Made by a program: the position numbers and the translations under genes | Assembly (NCBI GenBank): GCA_963817025.1 | Contig: CAWFML010000004.1 | Coordinates: forward strand, 1,302,001-1,366,000 | Reading direction: 5' to 3' | DNA: 64,000 nucleotides | DNA from: JACMLC01 sp963817025 | GTDB taxonomy: Bacteria > Acidobacteriota > Blastocatellia > Pyrinomonadales > Pyrinomonadaceae | Notes under the pieces: generated by a model | What the model was told of the DNA's origin: nothing | Databases searched by the model: none | What the model saw: only the letters and a program-made list of their open reading frames with translations | Shown: one piece after another, positions 16,801 through 24,543 of the stretch | Layout: every line of letters starts with the position of its first letter | Numbering within the stretch: the stretch's first letter is position 1

Positions 16801-16962
16801 CTTTGCCGTCACGGTGACACCGGTCACGAGCGCGCCGTTCGGGTCTTTGATGTCGCCGGAGATTGCGCCCGTAGTTTGCTGTGCGACCGCAAAGACGGAG
16901 CAGCAGAGGATTAGAGAGATGGTAAATAAAGCTCTCTGTGAAAATAGCGAAAGATGAAACAT
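13804..16962 (-). CDS. TonB-dependent receptor with carboxypeptidase-regulatory-like domain
   Basis: 1052 aa outer-membrane protein of the Oar-like type common in Acidobacteriota. A signal peptide (ISLILCCSVFAVAQQ) is followed by a carboxypeptidase-regulatory-like beta-sandwich (residues about 30-110, ISGDIKDPNGALVTGVTV, FIFPSLPVGVYEIRATQTGF), a plug domain (NERAIRELPLNGRNYTDLAFLQPG; IREFRVEVNTYSAEYGRNSGG) and a long beta-barrel. The C-terminus LGLRLIF ends in Phe, the usual signal for outer-membrane assembly. It is divergent from a second receptor of the same architecture, with a shared 292-bp upstream region. Import of a large or scarce substrate is expected; the substrate is not evident. 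Confidence 0.92.
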   Translation of the reverse strand: MFHLSLFSQRALFTISLILCCSVFAVAQQTTGAISGDIKDPNGALVTGVTVTAKSLETGLARSTVSDNDGHFIFPSLPVGVYEIRATQTGFKEYVFERINVTVADTAALNIAIEPEGLADEVTVTDETALVNTQTSELSYLVNERAIRELPLNGRNYTDLAFLQPGVISYPHRDAGSVVAHGVGASINGQDPRSNVYLLDGTPQNDFTNGPAGSAAGTSLGIETIREFRVEVNTYSAEYGRNSGGQINIISKSGTNQFHGSLYLFHRNDNLDARNFFDGAVKPEFKRNQYGGSIGGPIKEDKLFFFAGYEALKENLGRTINTVVPDLNARMGIIPGVAPIAVNPTVRPFLDQFPLPNGPNLGGGLARYFFGFNQQINQHFVQGRIDYNRSQRDQFFGRYTFDDADQQLPTDFPQFPRNFISRNQFFTGEYRQTLSPNTFNTFRLGFGRTRIGQNVQSNVPASLPPFIAGRNMIGDIDIAGIPRFGPQSSGNLRLTQNVWSFEYGLVHSRGRHLIKAGALGEHYQDNMFNPTFSLGIFTFASLPDFLRNVPQRFIGLPSSGALDRYWRFTLFGFYAHDTVRVNSRLTVNAGLRYEVATMPEDINGRDSALINFSDRVPTVGQLYQNPTLKNFSPRAGFAWDIFGDGKTSLRGGYGVFFNTNNQQNLIVTVTNPPATPRIIVRNNPPFNTNLTFPVPNLNNGLGNSIRPVQWNLDNPYIQVWNLNLQRELWFGTVVTVGYAGSRGIHLLRSSDVNTPVPQRRADGSFFYGPVATTPRPNTAFSTIELKSSDGNSWYNALVFELRKRLSGGMTFQSSYTFSRNIDTTQASTFFSDATNGTTSAMPEPFGLQYNKGLSDYHAKHNWVLNFTWDIPFAKNMKGTAGKILDGWQLSGIAQVRSGQPLTVFVQNNRSNSQWSPSIAPQVGLDRPNISPGFTYESAVTGNPNAYFAPGAFTLQPAGNLGNLGRGALIGPNLRTFDLSAIKNTRWSALGENTNIQLRLEAFNIFNRANFAMPSLIAFSGVLPAEQPVSTLGQIRSTVTSSRQIQLGLRLIF

Positions 16963-17138
16963 GAGATTATTTCTCCCGTATGAATGCTTTTGAGCCTGTC
17001 GAAGTAATTTTATGAATGTTGCTCAAACCTGAGTCGAGCCGGGTCGTGCGCTTTCAGCCGAGCATTCTATCAAGCTATGATGGGCTTTAGTAAAATCTTA
17101 TTGGCGCTTTTACAATCTATTGACAGCTCTCTTCGGAC

Positions 17139-17155
17139 TTTTACACCTTTTTTAC
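17139..17155 (-). promoter_or_regulatory. GTAAAA direct repeats, 11-bp period, between divergent TonB receptors
   Basis: TTTTAC occurs at 17,139-17,144 and 17,150-17,155 (GTAAAA on the minus strand), exactly 11 bp apart; a third TTTTAC lies at 17,108. The site is centred in the 292-bp region between two divergent receptor genes and could control both. A TTGACA hexamer lies at 17,120-17,125 but no well-spaced -10 was found. Operator role is inferred. Confidence 0.42.
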
Positions 17156-17254
17156 AACAAACAGTCCGGATTTGTTGATAATACGTGCCTGTCCTAATAA
17201 AAGATTACTGAAATTATTTTATAGCCTGCATTCGCCTTCTAAGGAGAAATCAAA

Positions 17255-20200
17255 GTGAGACGACATGTCCCCTGCGCGCTCATCCTCGTGCTGCTTTTTT
17301 CCATTGGCTCAACGCTCGCAGCCCAGACGCACCGCGCCACTCTTCGCGGCACAGTCACAGACCCGAACGGCGCTGTGATACCCGGAGCCGGATTAAAATT
17401 AGTTAATGAAGCGACCAATGAGTCGCGTGCCACATTCAGCGGCGCGGACGGAGAATATACTTTCGCCTCATTAATGCCCGGCTCATATCATCTGGAAGTT
17501 AACGCCCCGGGGTTTTCGCCATTCAAGCAATATATTCTGCTTGAGGTGAATCAGGAAAGCAGAGCTGATGTCTCGCTGGGCCTGAGCAACCTTGACATAG
17601 TCGAGGTTGTCGAAGGCGCAGCCCCTTTGAAACAAGATTCGCCCGCGCTCGGCACTGTGATTGACAACCGTCAGGTAACAGGGCTACCGCTCGACGGAAG
17701 AAATTTTTACGAGCTTAACCTGCTCGTGCCGGGCGCAGTGCCAGCCGCGCAAGGCTCTGCCGGAAGCGTGCGCGGCGACTTCTCCTTCAGCGTCAACGGC
17801 GCACGCGAGGATTCAAACAACTTTCTGCTCGACGGCGTCTATAACGTAGACCCGAAGCTCAACACCTTCGGCGTGCGTCCCTCTGTGGATGCCGTGCGCG
17901 AATACGAGATGCTGACCAGCACTTATGATGCTTCGTTCGGGCGCAATCCGGGCGCACAGGTCAACGTCGTCTTAAAATCCGGCTCGAACGATTTTCACGG
18001 TACGGGCTTCGAGTTTTTCCGCAACGCCGCGCTCGACGCGCGCAACTATTTCGCGCCCGCAGACCAGCCCAAGCCGCAATACCAGCGCAACCAGTTCGGC
18101 TTTTCGCTCGGCGGGCCGATACGCAAAGACAGAACCTTCTTCTTCGCGGATTATGAAGGCACGCGCGGGCGCGAAGGCATCACGCGCATCGCCAGCGTGC
18201 CGACGCTTGCGGCGCGAAACGGAGACTTCAGCGCGTTTCTGCCGCCGACAAACATCGTCGCGGCGAATAACACTTCCTGCAATCCCATACGCCTCGACAA
18301 CGGGCAGCCTTTCGTCAACACCCCGACGCAGTTTATTCTCTGCAACAGATTGCTCGGCGCGCCCGTAGCCTTTACCGGAAACATTCTTCCGCAGTTTTTC
18401 ATCAACCCGATTGGCCGCACCATCGCCGCGCTGTATCCTGCGCCGAACCGCAATGTGCAGTTTGAGAATTTCGCCGCTTCGCCCTCACAGCGCGACCGCA
18501 ACGACACGTTCGATGTGCGGCTCGATCACTTGATGAGCGAAAGCTCGAACTGGGTCTTTCGCTACAGCTTCGGCGACCGCGACCTGTTCGAGCCTTTTAG
18601 CGGGCCAACCTTCTCGCTCGTTCCCGGCTACGGCACGGACATTCCGCGTCGCAGCCAGAACATCATGCTCGGCGAGACGCATATCTTCTCTCCGACTTTT
18701 ATCAACGAAGCGCGCGTGGCTTTTAATCGCGTCGCCATCGGAGTGGTGCAAGAGAATTTTGGAACGAGCGTCAATCGCGCCGTCGGCTTGCCTGAGCTAT
18801 CGAGCAACCCGCGCGATTTCGGCTTGAGCTTTATCACCGTCAGCGGCTATTCGCCCCTCGGAGACGAGAACAACAACCCGCAGCAGAGCGTCGCCAACAC
18901 CTATCAGATTCTCGACACGGCGACCTACACGCGCGGGCGTCATCTCTTAAAATTCGGACTCGACTTTCGTTTCGTCCAGCAGAACGGTTTTCGTGATGTG
19001 CAATCGCGCGGCTTTCTGACCTTTCTGGATTCGACGCCGCAGGGAGCAATCACCGGCAACGCTCTGGCAGACCTCCTGATTGGACTTCCCTTTCGCACGG
19101 GCGGCGCGCGTGTGGATAACGCGCAGCACCTGAGGACAGAGAGCTACGGTTTTTTTATCAACGATAGCTTTCGCCTGACGCCGCGCCTGACCATCAACGC
19201 GGGACTGCGCTATGAATACAACTCGCCGCCCGTAGACGCTTTTGACCGCGCAAACATTTACGACCCGGCGACGCGCAGCCTCGTGCCTGTCGGGACGAAT
19301 GGAGTTCCGCGCAGCGGCTTTGAAGCGGACAAAAATAATTTCGCGCCGCGCATCGGCTTTGCGTGGACGCCCTGGGATTCGGGCAACACAGTCTTGCGCG
19401 CAGGCTATGGCATCTACTACGACCAGTCTGCGCTCGCGCCCGGCGAGGCTTTGTATTTCAACGCGCCGTATTTTGATTTCAATCTTTTCTTCCCGCTGCC
19501 GGGTTTGCCTTTGACGGTCAACGATCCTTTTCCGGCAAACTTTCCCTTTCCGCTGCCCGATTCCGCGCTCGCCATCCAGCGCGACTTCAGCACGTCGTAC
19601 ATGCAGCACTGGAATTTCAACGTGCAGCAGCAACTGGGCCGGAGCCGCGTGCTCGAAGTCGCCTATGTCGGCTCGAAAGGCACAAAGCTCGTTTCGGCGC
19701 GCGACCTCAACCAGCCGCAAGCGAGCGCGGCTCCGTTCAACCCGCGCCCCAACCAGCAGTTTGCCGACATCACCTTTCTGGAATCGCGCGCCAACTCCAA
19801 CTATCACAGCCTACAGGCCAAGTTTCAGCAGCGCCTCAGCCGTGGCTTGCAATTCCTGACGGCTTACACGTGGTCGAAATCAATTGACGACGCCTCGAAC
19901 TTTTTCACAAGCACGGGCGATCCGAATTTTCCGCAGGACAGCTATAACGCGCGTGCCGAAAGAGGAAGGTCTAATTTTGATGTCCGGCATCGTCTCTCTG
20001 TCAGCTACTCGTATGACCTGCCTTTCGGCAAGGGCCAGAGATTCGCTGCGGATGATGGATTCTTAACCACGCTTCTGACCGGGTGGCAGACGCACGGCAT
20101 CGTGACTTTGCAGACGGGCAGACCTTTCACGGTCGCGCTGCCGACGGATTTTGATAATAGCGGGACAGGATTTGCCAGCCTCGGCTTTCAGGCGAATGAC

Positions 20201-20536
20201 CGCCCGAACGTGGTCGGTGACCCGCGCTTGCAGACGCGCACGCCCGAACGCTGGTTCAATACAGCGGCCTTTGCCCTTCCGCCGTTCGGCACGTTTGGCT
20301 CTGCCGGAAGAAATATTTTGGAAGGGCCGGGCTATCAAAACGTGAATGCGTCGCTGGTCAAAAACACTTCGCTGACAGAGCGCGTCAACCTGCAACTGCG
20401 CGCGGAATTTTTTAATCTCTTCAATCATCCGAACTTTAATTTGCCCGATAACTTTTTCGGTTCGCCGACCTTCGGGCGCATCCTCTCGGCGCAAAGCCCC
20501 AGACACATACAGTTCGGGGCGAAGCTGGTGTTTTAA
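17255..20536 (+). CDS. TonB-dependent receptor with carboxypeptidase-regulatory-like domain
   Basis: 1093 aa, starting at GTG 17,255 with AAGGAG 8 bp upstream. It has a signal peptide (LILVLLFSIGSTLAAQT), a regulatory-like domain (LRGTVTDPNGAVIPGAGLKL; YTFASLMPGSYHLEVNAPGF), a plug (VTGLPLDGRNFYELNLLVPG; VREYEMLTSTYDASFGRNPG) and a C-terminal barrel ending FGAKLVF. The architecture matches the divergent neighbour, but the sequences are clearly distinct, so these are old paralogs and not a recent duplication. It sits at the outer membrane. The following hairpin separates it from a PQQ-propeller gene. Confidence 0.92.
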   Translation: MRRHVPCALILVLLFSIGSTLAAQTHRATLRGTVTDPNGAVIPGAGLKLVNEATNESRATFSGADGEYTFASLMPGSYHLEVNAPGFSPFKQYILLEVNQESRADVSLGLSNLDIVEVVEGAAPLKQDSPALGTVIDNRQVTGLPLDGRNFYELNLLVPGAVPAAQGSAGSVRGDFSFSVNGAREDSNNFLLDGVYNVDPKLNTFGVRPSVDAVREYEMLTSTYDASFGRNPGAQVNVVLKSGSNDFHGTGFEFFRNAALDARNYFAPADQPKPQYQRNQFGFSLGGPIRKDRTFFFADYEGTRGREGITRIASVPTLAARNGDFSAFLPPTNIVAANNTSCNPIRLDNGQPFVNTPTQFILCNRLLGAPVAFTGNILPQFFINPIGRTIAALYPAPNRNVQFENFAASPSQRDRNDTFDVRLDHLMSESSNWVFRYSFGDRDLFEPFSGPTFSLVPGYGTDIPRRSQNIMLGETHIFSPTFINEARVAFNRVAIGVVQENFGTSVNRAVGLPELSSNPRDFGLSFITVSGYSPLGDENNNPQQSVANTYQILDTATYTRGRHLLKFGLDFRFVQQNGFRDVQSRGFLTFLDSTPQGAITGNALADLLIGLPFRTGGARVDNAQHLRTESYGFFINDSFRLTPRLTINAGLRYEYNSPPVDAFDRANIYDPATRSLVPVGTNGVPRSGFEADKNNFAPRIGFAWTPWDSGNTVLRAGYGIYYDQSALAPGEALYFNAPYFDFNLFFPLPGLPLTVNDPFPANFPFPLPDSALAIQRDFSTSYMQHWNFNVQQQLGRSRVLEVAYVGSKGTKLVSARDLNQPQASAAPFNPRPNQQFADITFLESRANSNYHSLQAKFQQRLSRGLQFLTAYTWSKSIDDASNFFTSTGDPNFPQDSYNARAERGRSNFDVRHRLSVSYSYDLPFGKGQRFAADDGFLTTLLTGWQTHGIVTLQTGRPFTVALPTDFDNSGTGFASLGFQANDRPNVVGDPRLQTRTPERWFNTAAFALPPFGTFGSAGRNILEGPGYQNVNASLVKNTSLTERVNLQLRAEFFNLFNHPNFNLPDNFFGSPTFGRILSAQSPRHIQFGAKLVF

Positions 20537-20554
20537 GAGTTGAAAAAGAATTTT

Positions 20555-20655
20555 CCCGCAAAGGCGCAAAGGCGCAAAGAAGACAAGTCGCAGAGATACC
20601 GGATTGTGATTTCTCTTGAAAGTTTTCTTCGCGTCTTCTCTTTGCGCCTTTGCGG
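20555..20655. repeat. Hairpin element (GCAAAGGCGCAAAG type)
   Basis: CCCGCAAAGGCGCAAAG.. followed by AAGAAGAC (20,555-20,585) pairs with GTCTTC..CTTTGCGCCTTTGCGGG (20,632-20,655). It lies between the TonB receptor and the PQQ-propeller gene. The frame through it is open and joins the downstream gene, but the start at 20,687 has its own ribosome site. Confidence 0.75.
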
Positions 20656-20686
20656 GAATCTCTTCGTTAATAATTCAGGAGTTGAA

Positions 20687-21934
20687 ATGGAAGTCTTTGC
20701 CGAATGGCTGAAAATCTCCGTCTTGCTGGCAACTCTGCTGACTCCGTCGCCGGTCGCAGCCGCCGGAGATTGGCCTCAGTGGCGCGGCCCGAACCGCAAC
20801 GGGAGCGTCGTGGGCGTTTCTCTTCCAACGTCTTGGCCCAAGAGCCTGAAAGAGCAATGGAAGGTGACAGTCGGCGTCGGGCATTCTTCGCCGCTCGTCG
20901 TCGAGGGGAAAATCTTTCAACACACGCGCACCGGCGAAGAAGAAATCCTGCTCTGTCTGGACGCAGCGACGGGCAAAGAGTTGTGGCGCTCGCAGGGGCT
21001 TCCCGTCTCATACCAGATGAACTCGGCAGCGACGGCTCACGGCAAAGGGCCAAAGTCAACGCCTGCTGCCAGCAACGGGAAGATTTATACCCTCGGCATC
21101 ACAGGCGTGCTCTCCTGCCATGACATGCGCGACGGAAAAGTTTTGTGGCGCAAAGATTTTGCGAAACAGTTTCCGGCGACTGCGCCGCTCTATGGAACCG
21201 CGATGTCGCCGCTTGTGGATAACGGCCTTGTCATCGCGCACGTCGGCGGGCAGGACAAAGGCGCGCTCACGGCATTCGATGCCAGCACGGGCGCGGTCAA
21301 ATGGTCTTACGATGCGGACGGCCCGGGCTATTCGTCTCCCGTCATCGCCACACTCGCGGGCGTGCGTCAGCTCGTGACCTTTACGCAGAAAGAGTTGGTC
21401 GGCGTCAATGCCGCGACGGGCAAACCGCTGTGGAAGCTTGCGGCCAAAACAGAATATGACACTAACAGCGTCACGCCACTCGTCTACAAAGACATGCTGA
21501 TTATTTCCAAAGAGGGACAGGGCATCATGGCGCTGCGGATCAATAAGCAGGGCGCGGACTATGCCGCGCAGGAGGTCTGGCGCAACGCTGGTAACGAGAT
21601 GTATATGAACTCGCCCGTCATCGAAGGCAACCTCATTTACGGCTTGTCTATCAAGAAGCGCGGGCAGTTTTTCTGTCTCGATGCGGAGACGGGAAAAACC
21701 ATCTGGCAGAGTCAGGGCCGCATGGGCGAGAACGCTGCGATGCTCAGCGCGGGAAAAGTTTTGCTGTTCCTGACCAATGATGCAAACCTGTTCGTCATAC
21801 GTCCGGGCGCACAGCAGTTTGAGCCGCTCGCGCAATACACCGTCGCCACCAGCCAGACGTGGGCGCATCCGGTCTTGCTCGGCAATCGCGTGCTGGTGAA
21901 AGATGAAACGACGCTCGCATCGCTCTCGTTTTAA
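20687..21934 (+). CDS. Secreted PQQ-like beta-propeller protein (1 of 6)
   Basis: 415 aa from the ATG at 20,687, supported by AGGAG 6 bp upstream and by a signal peptide directly after it (KISVLLATLLTPSPVAAAG). The mature protein begins GDWPQWRGPNRNGS, the characteristic opening of PQQ-like repeat proteins in this phylum. Blades repeat the pattern LDAATGKELWR, DMRDGKVLWRKDF, FDASTGAVKWSYD and VNAATGKPLWKL. No quinoprotein cofactor residues can be assigned, so a BamB-like scaffold or sugar-dehydrogenase-like role are both possible. It is the first of six such genes within 14 kb. A reading from 20,540 would add a hairpin-encoded leader and is unlikely. Confidence 0.87.
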   Translation: MEVFAEWLKISVLLATLLTPSPVAAAGDWPQWRGPNRNGSVVGVSLPTSWPKSLKEQWKVTVGVGHSSPLVVEGKIFQHTRTGEEEILLCLDAATGKELWRSQGLPVSYQMNSAATAHGKGPKSTPAASNGKIYTLGITGVLSCHDMRDGKVLWRKDFAKQFPATAPLYGTAMSPLVDNGLVIAHVGGQDKGALTAFDASTGAVKWSYDADGPGYSSPVIATLAGVRQLVTFTQKELVGVNAATGKPLWKLAAKTEYDTNSVTPLVYKDMLIISKEGQGIMALRINKQGADYAAQEVWRNAGNEMYMNSPVIEGNLIYGLSIKKRGQFFCLDAETGKTIWQSQGRMGENAAMLSAGKVLLFLTNDANLFVIRPGAQQFEPLAQYTVATSQTWAHPVLLGNRVLVKDETTLASLSF

Positions 21935-22037
21935 ATTCGCAGACCGGAATCGGCAGGCTGACTGAATCTATAGTGCTGATATTTGAACTGAGCGGCGAAA
22001 CCTCAAACATCTTCTTTGCGCCTTGAGCTTTTCTTTG

Positions 22038-22085
22038 TTTGCGCCCCCAGCGCGAAACTTCAGCGTTTCGCGCTGGGGGCGCAAA
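22038..22085. terminator. 21-bp perfect hairpin
   Basis: TTTGCGCCCCCAGCGCGAAAC (22,038-22,058) pairs perfectly with 22,065-22,085 around a 6-base loop. It lies between the PQQ-propeller and NTF2-like genes. The stem is very GC-rich but not followed by a T tract, so rho-independent termination is not certain. Confidence 0.55.
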
Positions 22086-22167
22086 GCGAAAACCGGAGGC
22101 GCAAAGAGTTGAAGCAGTTCTCATCTTGAATCCTGAAAAAGTCTCGTCAAACCGAAAGGAGTTTCTT

Positions 22168-22632
22168 GTGAAAAAAGCGGTCTTATCTCTGCTCTTGATT
22201 TCGATAGCGTGCGTCGCTGTGTGGTATCCGGCATGGGCTAAGGATACAGAGGAAGAGGGCGTGCGTCAGGCTTTGAACTATTATTTACAGGGCCACGCGA
22301 CCGGCGATGGCGAGAATTTTAAAAAGGCTTTTCACACCGAGGCCAAGCTCTTCTGGATGCGCGAAGGCCAGCTCACGCAGCGCACCAGCGCGGAATTTGT
22401 CGCGGGCGCGAGCGGCAAGCCAGCCGCAGACGAAGCCTTGCGCAAGCGTTGGATCGAGAGCATAGACATCACAGGCAACGCTGCGGTCGCTAAAGTCGTG
22501 CTCGATTATCCGAACGCGCGCTATACGGATTACATGTCGCTGCTGAAGATAGGCGACGAATGGAAGATCGTTAACAAGACTTTTTACACAGTTGCGAAAA
22601 CTCAACCACAGGCAGGAGGAGCAGCGAAATGA
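22168..22632 (+). CDS. Secreted NTF2-like (lumazine-binding-type) protein
   Basis: 154 aa from GTG 22,168, with AAAGGAG 6-7 bp upstream. It has a signal peptide (AVLSLLLISIACVAVWYPAWA) followed by one cone-shaped NTF2-like domain: VRQALNYYLQGHATGD, FKKAFHTEAKLFWM, AVAKVVLDYPNARYTDYMSLLKIGDEWKIVNKTF. The last motif (Y-x-LLKIGDEWKIVNK) is typical of the lumazine-binding-like subgroup. No catalytic residues can be named, and these proteins often act as small-ligand binders. Its stop overlaps the next gene's start by 4 bp. Confidence 0.8.
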   Translation: MKKAVLSLLLISIACVAVWYPAWAKDTEEEGVRQALNYYLQGHATGDGENFKKAFHTEAKLFWMREGQLTQRTSAEFVAGASGKPAADEALRKRWIESIDITGNAAVAKVVLDYPNARYTDYMSLLKIGDEWKIVNKTFYTVAKTQPQAGGAAK

Positions 22633-23135
22633 GACGAGCCATCATTCTCGGCAGCATCTTTTTCATCTTCGCACTCGGCATCGCGGCTGCCGCCGTAGCG
22701 AAAATAAATTTTAGCGGGACGTGGGTCTTGGACAGAAGCCGCAGCATAGGCATGCCCGCAGACATGCAGCAGACCATGACGGTCGTGCATACAGCCGACG
22801 ATAAGATTCAGCTTGAAACCAAGCTCGTCTCGTCGCAGGGCGAGCGCGTTGTCAAAGACGAATACACGCTCGACGGCAAAGAAGCGGAGTTTACGCCGCA
22901 GGCCGCGCCCAATGCGCCGCCCGCCAAAGGCAGGCGCAAGGGCGCATGGCTGCCCAGAGGCAACGGCATCGTCATTAATGAAGAGACGATTACGGAAACG
23001 CAGAACGGGCCTATCAAGAATCAAGTGACGCGCAAGTGGACGCTCTCGCCTGACGGCACGACCCTGACGATTGATTTGTATTTGGACGGGCCGAACGGTT
23101 CGTTCGAGACCAAGCGGACTTTTGTGAAGAAGTGA
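22629..23135 (+). CDS. Secreted lipocalin-like hypothetical protein
   Basis: 168 aa. A signal peptide (IFFIFALGIAAAAVA) is followed by KINFSGTWVLDRSRS, a common opening of small secreted beta-barrel proteins in this phylum, then alternating strands (MTVVHTADDKIQLETKLV; VKDEYTLDGKEAEFT; QVTRKWTLSPDGTTLTIDLYL). A proline-rich, basic insert (PNAPPAKGRRKGAW) interrupts the barrel. It overlaps the NTF2-like gene in an ATGA, so the two are co-translated and probably act in the same compartment. No enzymatic function is evident. Confidence 0.75.
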   Translation: MRRAIILGSIFFIFALGIAAAAVAKINFSGTWVLDRSRSIGMPADMQQTMTVVHTADDKIQLETKLVSSQGERVVKDEYTLDGKEAEFTPQAAPNAPPAKGRRKGAWLPRGNGIVINEETITETQNGPIKNQVTRKWTLSPDGTTLTIDLYLDGPNGSFETKRTFVKK

Positions 23136-23145
23136 AGAAAAGAAT

Positions 23146-23232
23146 TAACCACAAAGACACGAAGAGCAGGCAAGCAATAGTCAAATATTAACCTGCCTTT
23201 TAACTTTGTGTCTTCGTGTCTTTGTGGTTAAA
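23146..23232. terminator. 21-bp hairpin between convergent genes
   Basis: TTAACCACAAAGACACGAAGA (23,146-23,166) pairs perfectly with 23,212-23,232, with a second inner pairing of GCAGGC with GCCTGC nearby. It lies between convergent genes (lipocalin-like and thioredoxin) and is a probable bidirectional terminator. Confidence 0.6.
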
Positions 23233-23237
23233 AGAAC

Positions 23238-23582
23238 TCAGGCAGTTGCGGCGGCGCTCGTGTGTTTGTCAATGATGCGCGAGAGGGCGTCCTTGCTGGT
23301 CGCTCCCACGATGCGCTCCTCTTCCTTGCCGCCTTTGAAGAGAATCAGGGTCGGGATGCCTTTGATGCCATATCTCTGCGAGATAGAAGGATTATCATCC
23401 ACATCCACTTTCACGACGCGCGCGGTTCCGGCGTATTTCTCTGCGATGGCTTCGACCGTCGGGGCAATCATGCGACAGGGCGCGCACCATGCGGCCCAGA
23501 AATCCACCAGCACCGGCTGATCCGATTGCAACACATCCTGCTCAAAGCTGTTGTCATTCACGTCTTTTACGTTCTCGCTCAT
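23238..23582 (-). CDS. trxA: Thioredoxin
   Basis: 114 aa cytosolic thioredoxin. The active site reads WAAWCAPCRMIAP, with CAPC in place of the usual CGPC. The conserved cis-Pro region is KGIPTLILFKGGKE and the buried Asp lies in VLVDFWAAW. Length and motif spacing are those of a classical single-domain thioredoxin. AGGAG lies about 10 bp upstream of the ATG. It is divergent from the Crp/Fnr regulator, with 183 bp between them, so regulation by that protein is possible but not shown. Confidence 0.93.
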   Translation of the reverse strand: MSENVKDVNDNSFEQDVLQSDQPVLVDFWAAWCAPCRMIAPTVEAIAEKYAGTARVVKVDVDDNPSISQRYGIKGIPTLILFKGGKEEERIVGATSKDALSRIIDKHTSAAATA

Positions 23583-23707
23583 AATTGCTTATCTCCTGCT
23601 GTCAAAATTCTAAAGTCCGATCTCCAAACAGACGCGTATTATGCGCTAATTTCCGGCACGAGTCAGTAATGATGGTTACAGTTCGTGCGGCTGCTTTGGT
23701 AATTCTG

Positions 23708-23739
23708 TTTACATAACAGGTCAGGGTTTTGTGTATACT
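23708..23739 (+). promoter_or_regulatory. Possible promoter/operator of the Crp/Fnr gene
   Basis: TATACT (23,734-23,739) is a fair -10 element, but TTTACA at 23,708-23,713 is 20 bp away, longer than ideal. TGTT-TACAT-AACA (23,707-23,719) is a small inverted repeat that could be an autoregulatory site. Both readings are weak. Confidence 0.25.
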
Positions 23740-23765
23740 TGGCTTACCTATAAGGAGTTTACAGT

Positions 23766-24446
23766 ATGAGTACGGAGCGCGAGACACGTCCCGCAAGTAA
23801 CGGGCAGATGCCGGTGGCGGATTTGTTCCGCGATTTCACGCCGGAAGAGATGCAGGAGGTCGAGCGCATGACCGTCATGCAGAACTTTCCCAAAGGGCGC
23901 ATGCTCTACACGCCGGGCGAGACGGGCGAGGCTCTGTTCCTCTTGCGAAAAGGCGCGGTGCAGATTTATCGCATGTCGCCGGAGGGACGCAAGCTGGTCA
24001 TCGCACATCTGCTGCCTTACTCTTTCTTCGGCGAGATGAGCTGTATCGGGCAGGGGATGTATGACACCTTTGCGGAAGCGACCGAAGACTCGCTCGTCAT
24101 CACGATGAACTGCGCCAATCTCGAACGCCTCCTGATGTCCAAGCCGCAAGTTGCCCTGCGCATCCTCGAAGCCTTCGGCAAACGCGTCATCGAAGCAGAG
24201 CAGCAACTGGAAGATATAGCTTTTAAAGGCTTGGTCGCGCGCGTCGCTTCGCTGCTCTTGAGAGAGGCCGAAGACGGAGAGGTCAAAGGCTTCTCGCACC
24301 GAGACATCGCCGAACGCCTCGGCGTTTATCGAGAGACGGCGACGAACGCGCTGAATGAACTGAAGACCGCAGGCATCATCACTATCGGCAGAAAGAGAAT
24401 TTCCATCACAGACCGCGAAAGTTTAAAGCGCATCGCGTCAGAATAA
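23766..24446 (+). CDS. Crp/Fnr family transcriptional regulator
   Basis: 226 aa. The N-terminal cyclic-nucleotide-binding-type beta-roll spans about residues 28-140 (GRMLYTPGETGEALFLLRKG; FGEMSCIGQGMYDTFAEATED), then a dimerisation helix (VIEAEQQLEDIAFKGLVARVASLLL) and a winged helix with the recognition segment FSHRDIAERLGVYRETATNALNELKTAGII. There is no N-terminal Cys cluster, so it is not an Fe-S Fnr; the Arg and Ser that bind cAMP in Crp are not obvious either. AAGGAG lies 8 bp before the ATG. It is divergent from thioredoxin, and its targets are unknown. Confidence 0.9.
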   Translation: MSTERETRPASNGQMPVADLFRDFTPEEMQEVERMTVMQNFPKGRMLYTPGETGEALFLLRKGAVQIYRMSPEGRKLVIAHLLPYSFFGEMSCIGQGMYDTFAEATEDSLVITMNCANLERLLMSKPQVALRILEAFGKRVIEAEQQLEDIAFKGLVARVASLLLREAEDGEVKGFSHRDIAERLGVYRETATNALNELKTAGIITIGRKRISITDRESLKRIASE

Positions 24447-24457
24447 GAAAAACGGAT

Positions 24458-24525
24458 TTCACCACAAAGACACAAAGTCACTAAGAAACTCGCTTCTCTT
24501 AGTGACTTTGTGTCTTTGTGGTGAA
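24458..24525. terminator. 28-bp perfect hairpin (CACAAAGACACAAAG type)
   Basis: Arms 24,458-24,485 and 24,498-24,525 are perfectly complementary with a 12-base loop. It lies between the convergent Crp/Fnr and PQQ-propeller genes. It shares its ACCACAAAGACAC start with the hairpin at 23,146. Confidence 0.7.
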
Positions 24526-24543
24526 TTTTAATCGCCGCTTTAT

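Noticed and set aside
17120..17182. Sigma-70 promoter with TTGACA at 17,120 or GATAAT at 17,177
   Set aside because: No pair with a 16-18 bp spacer was found; TTTACA to GATAAT is 20 bp.
22039..22167. Extended N-terminus of the NTF2-like protein
   Set aside because: It reads through the right arm of the perfect hairpin; GTG 22,168 has AAAGGAG and a signal peptide.
24458..24525. CRISPR-like or tandem repeat array
   Set aside because: The repeats are single hairpins with no spacers and no cas genes anywhere in the window.
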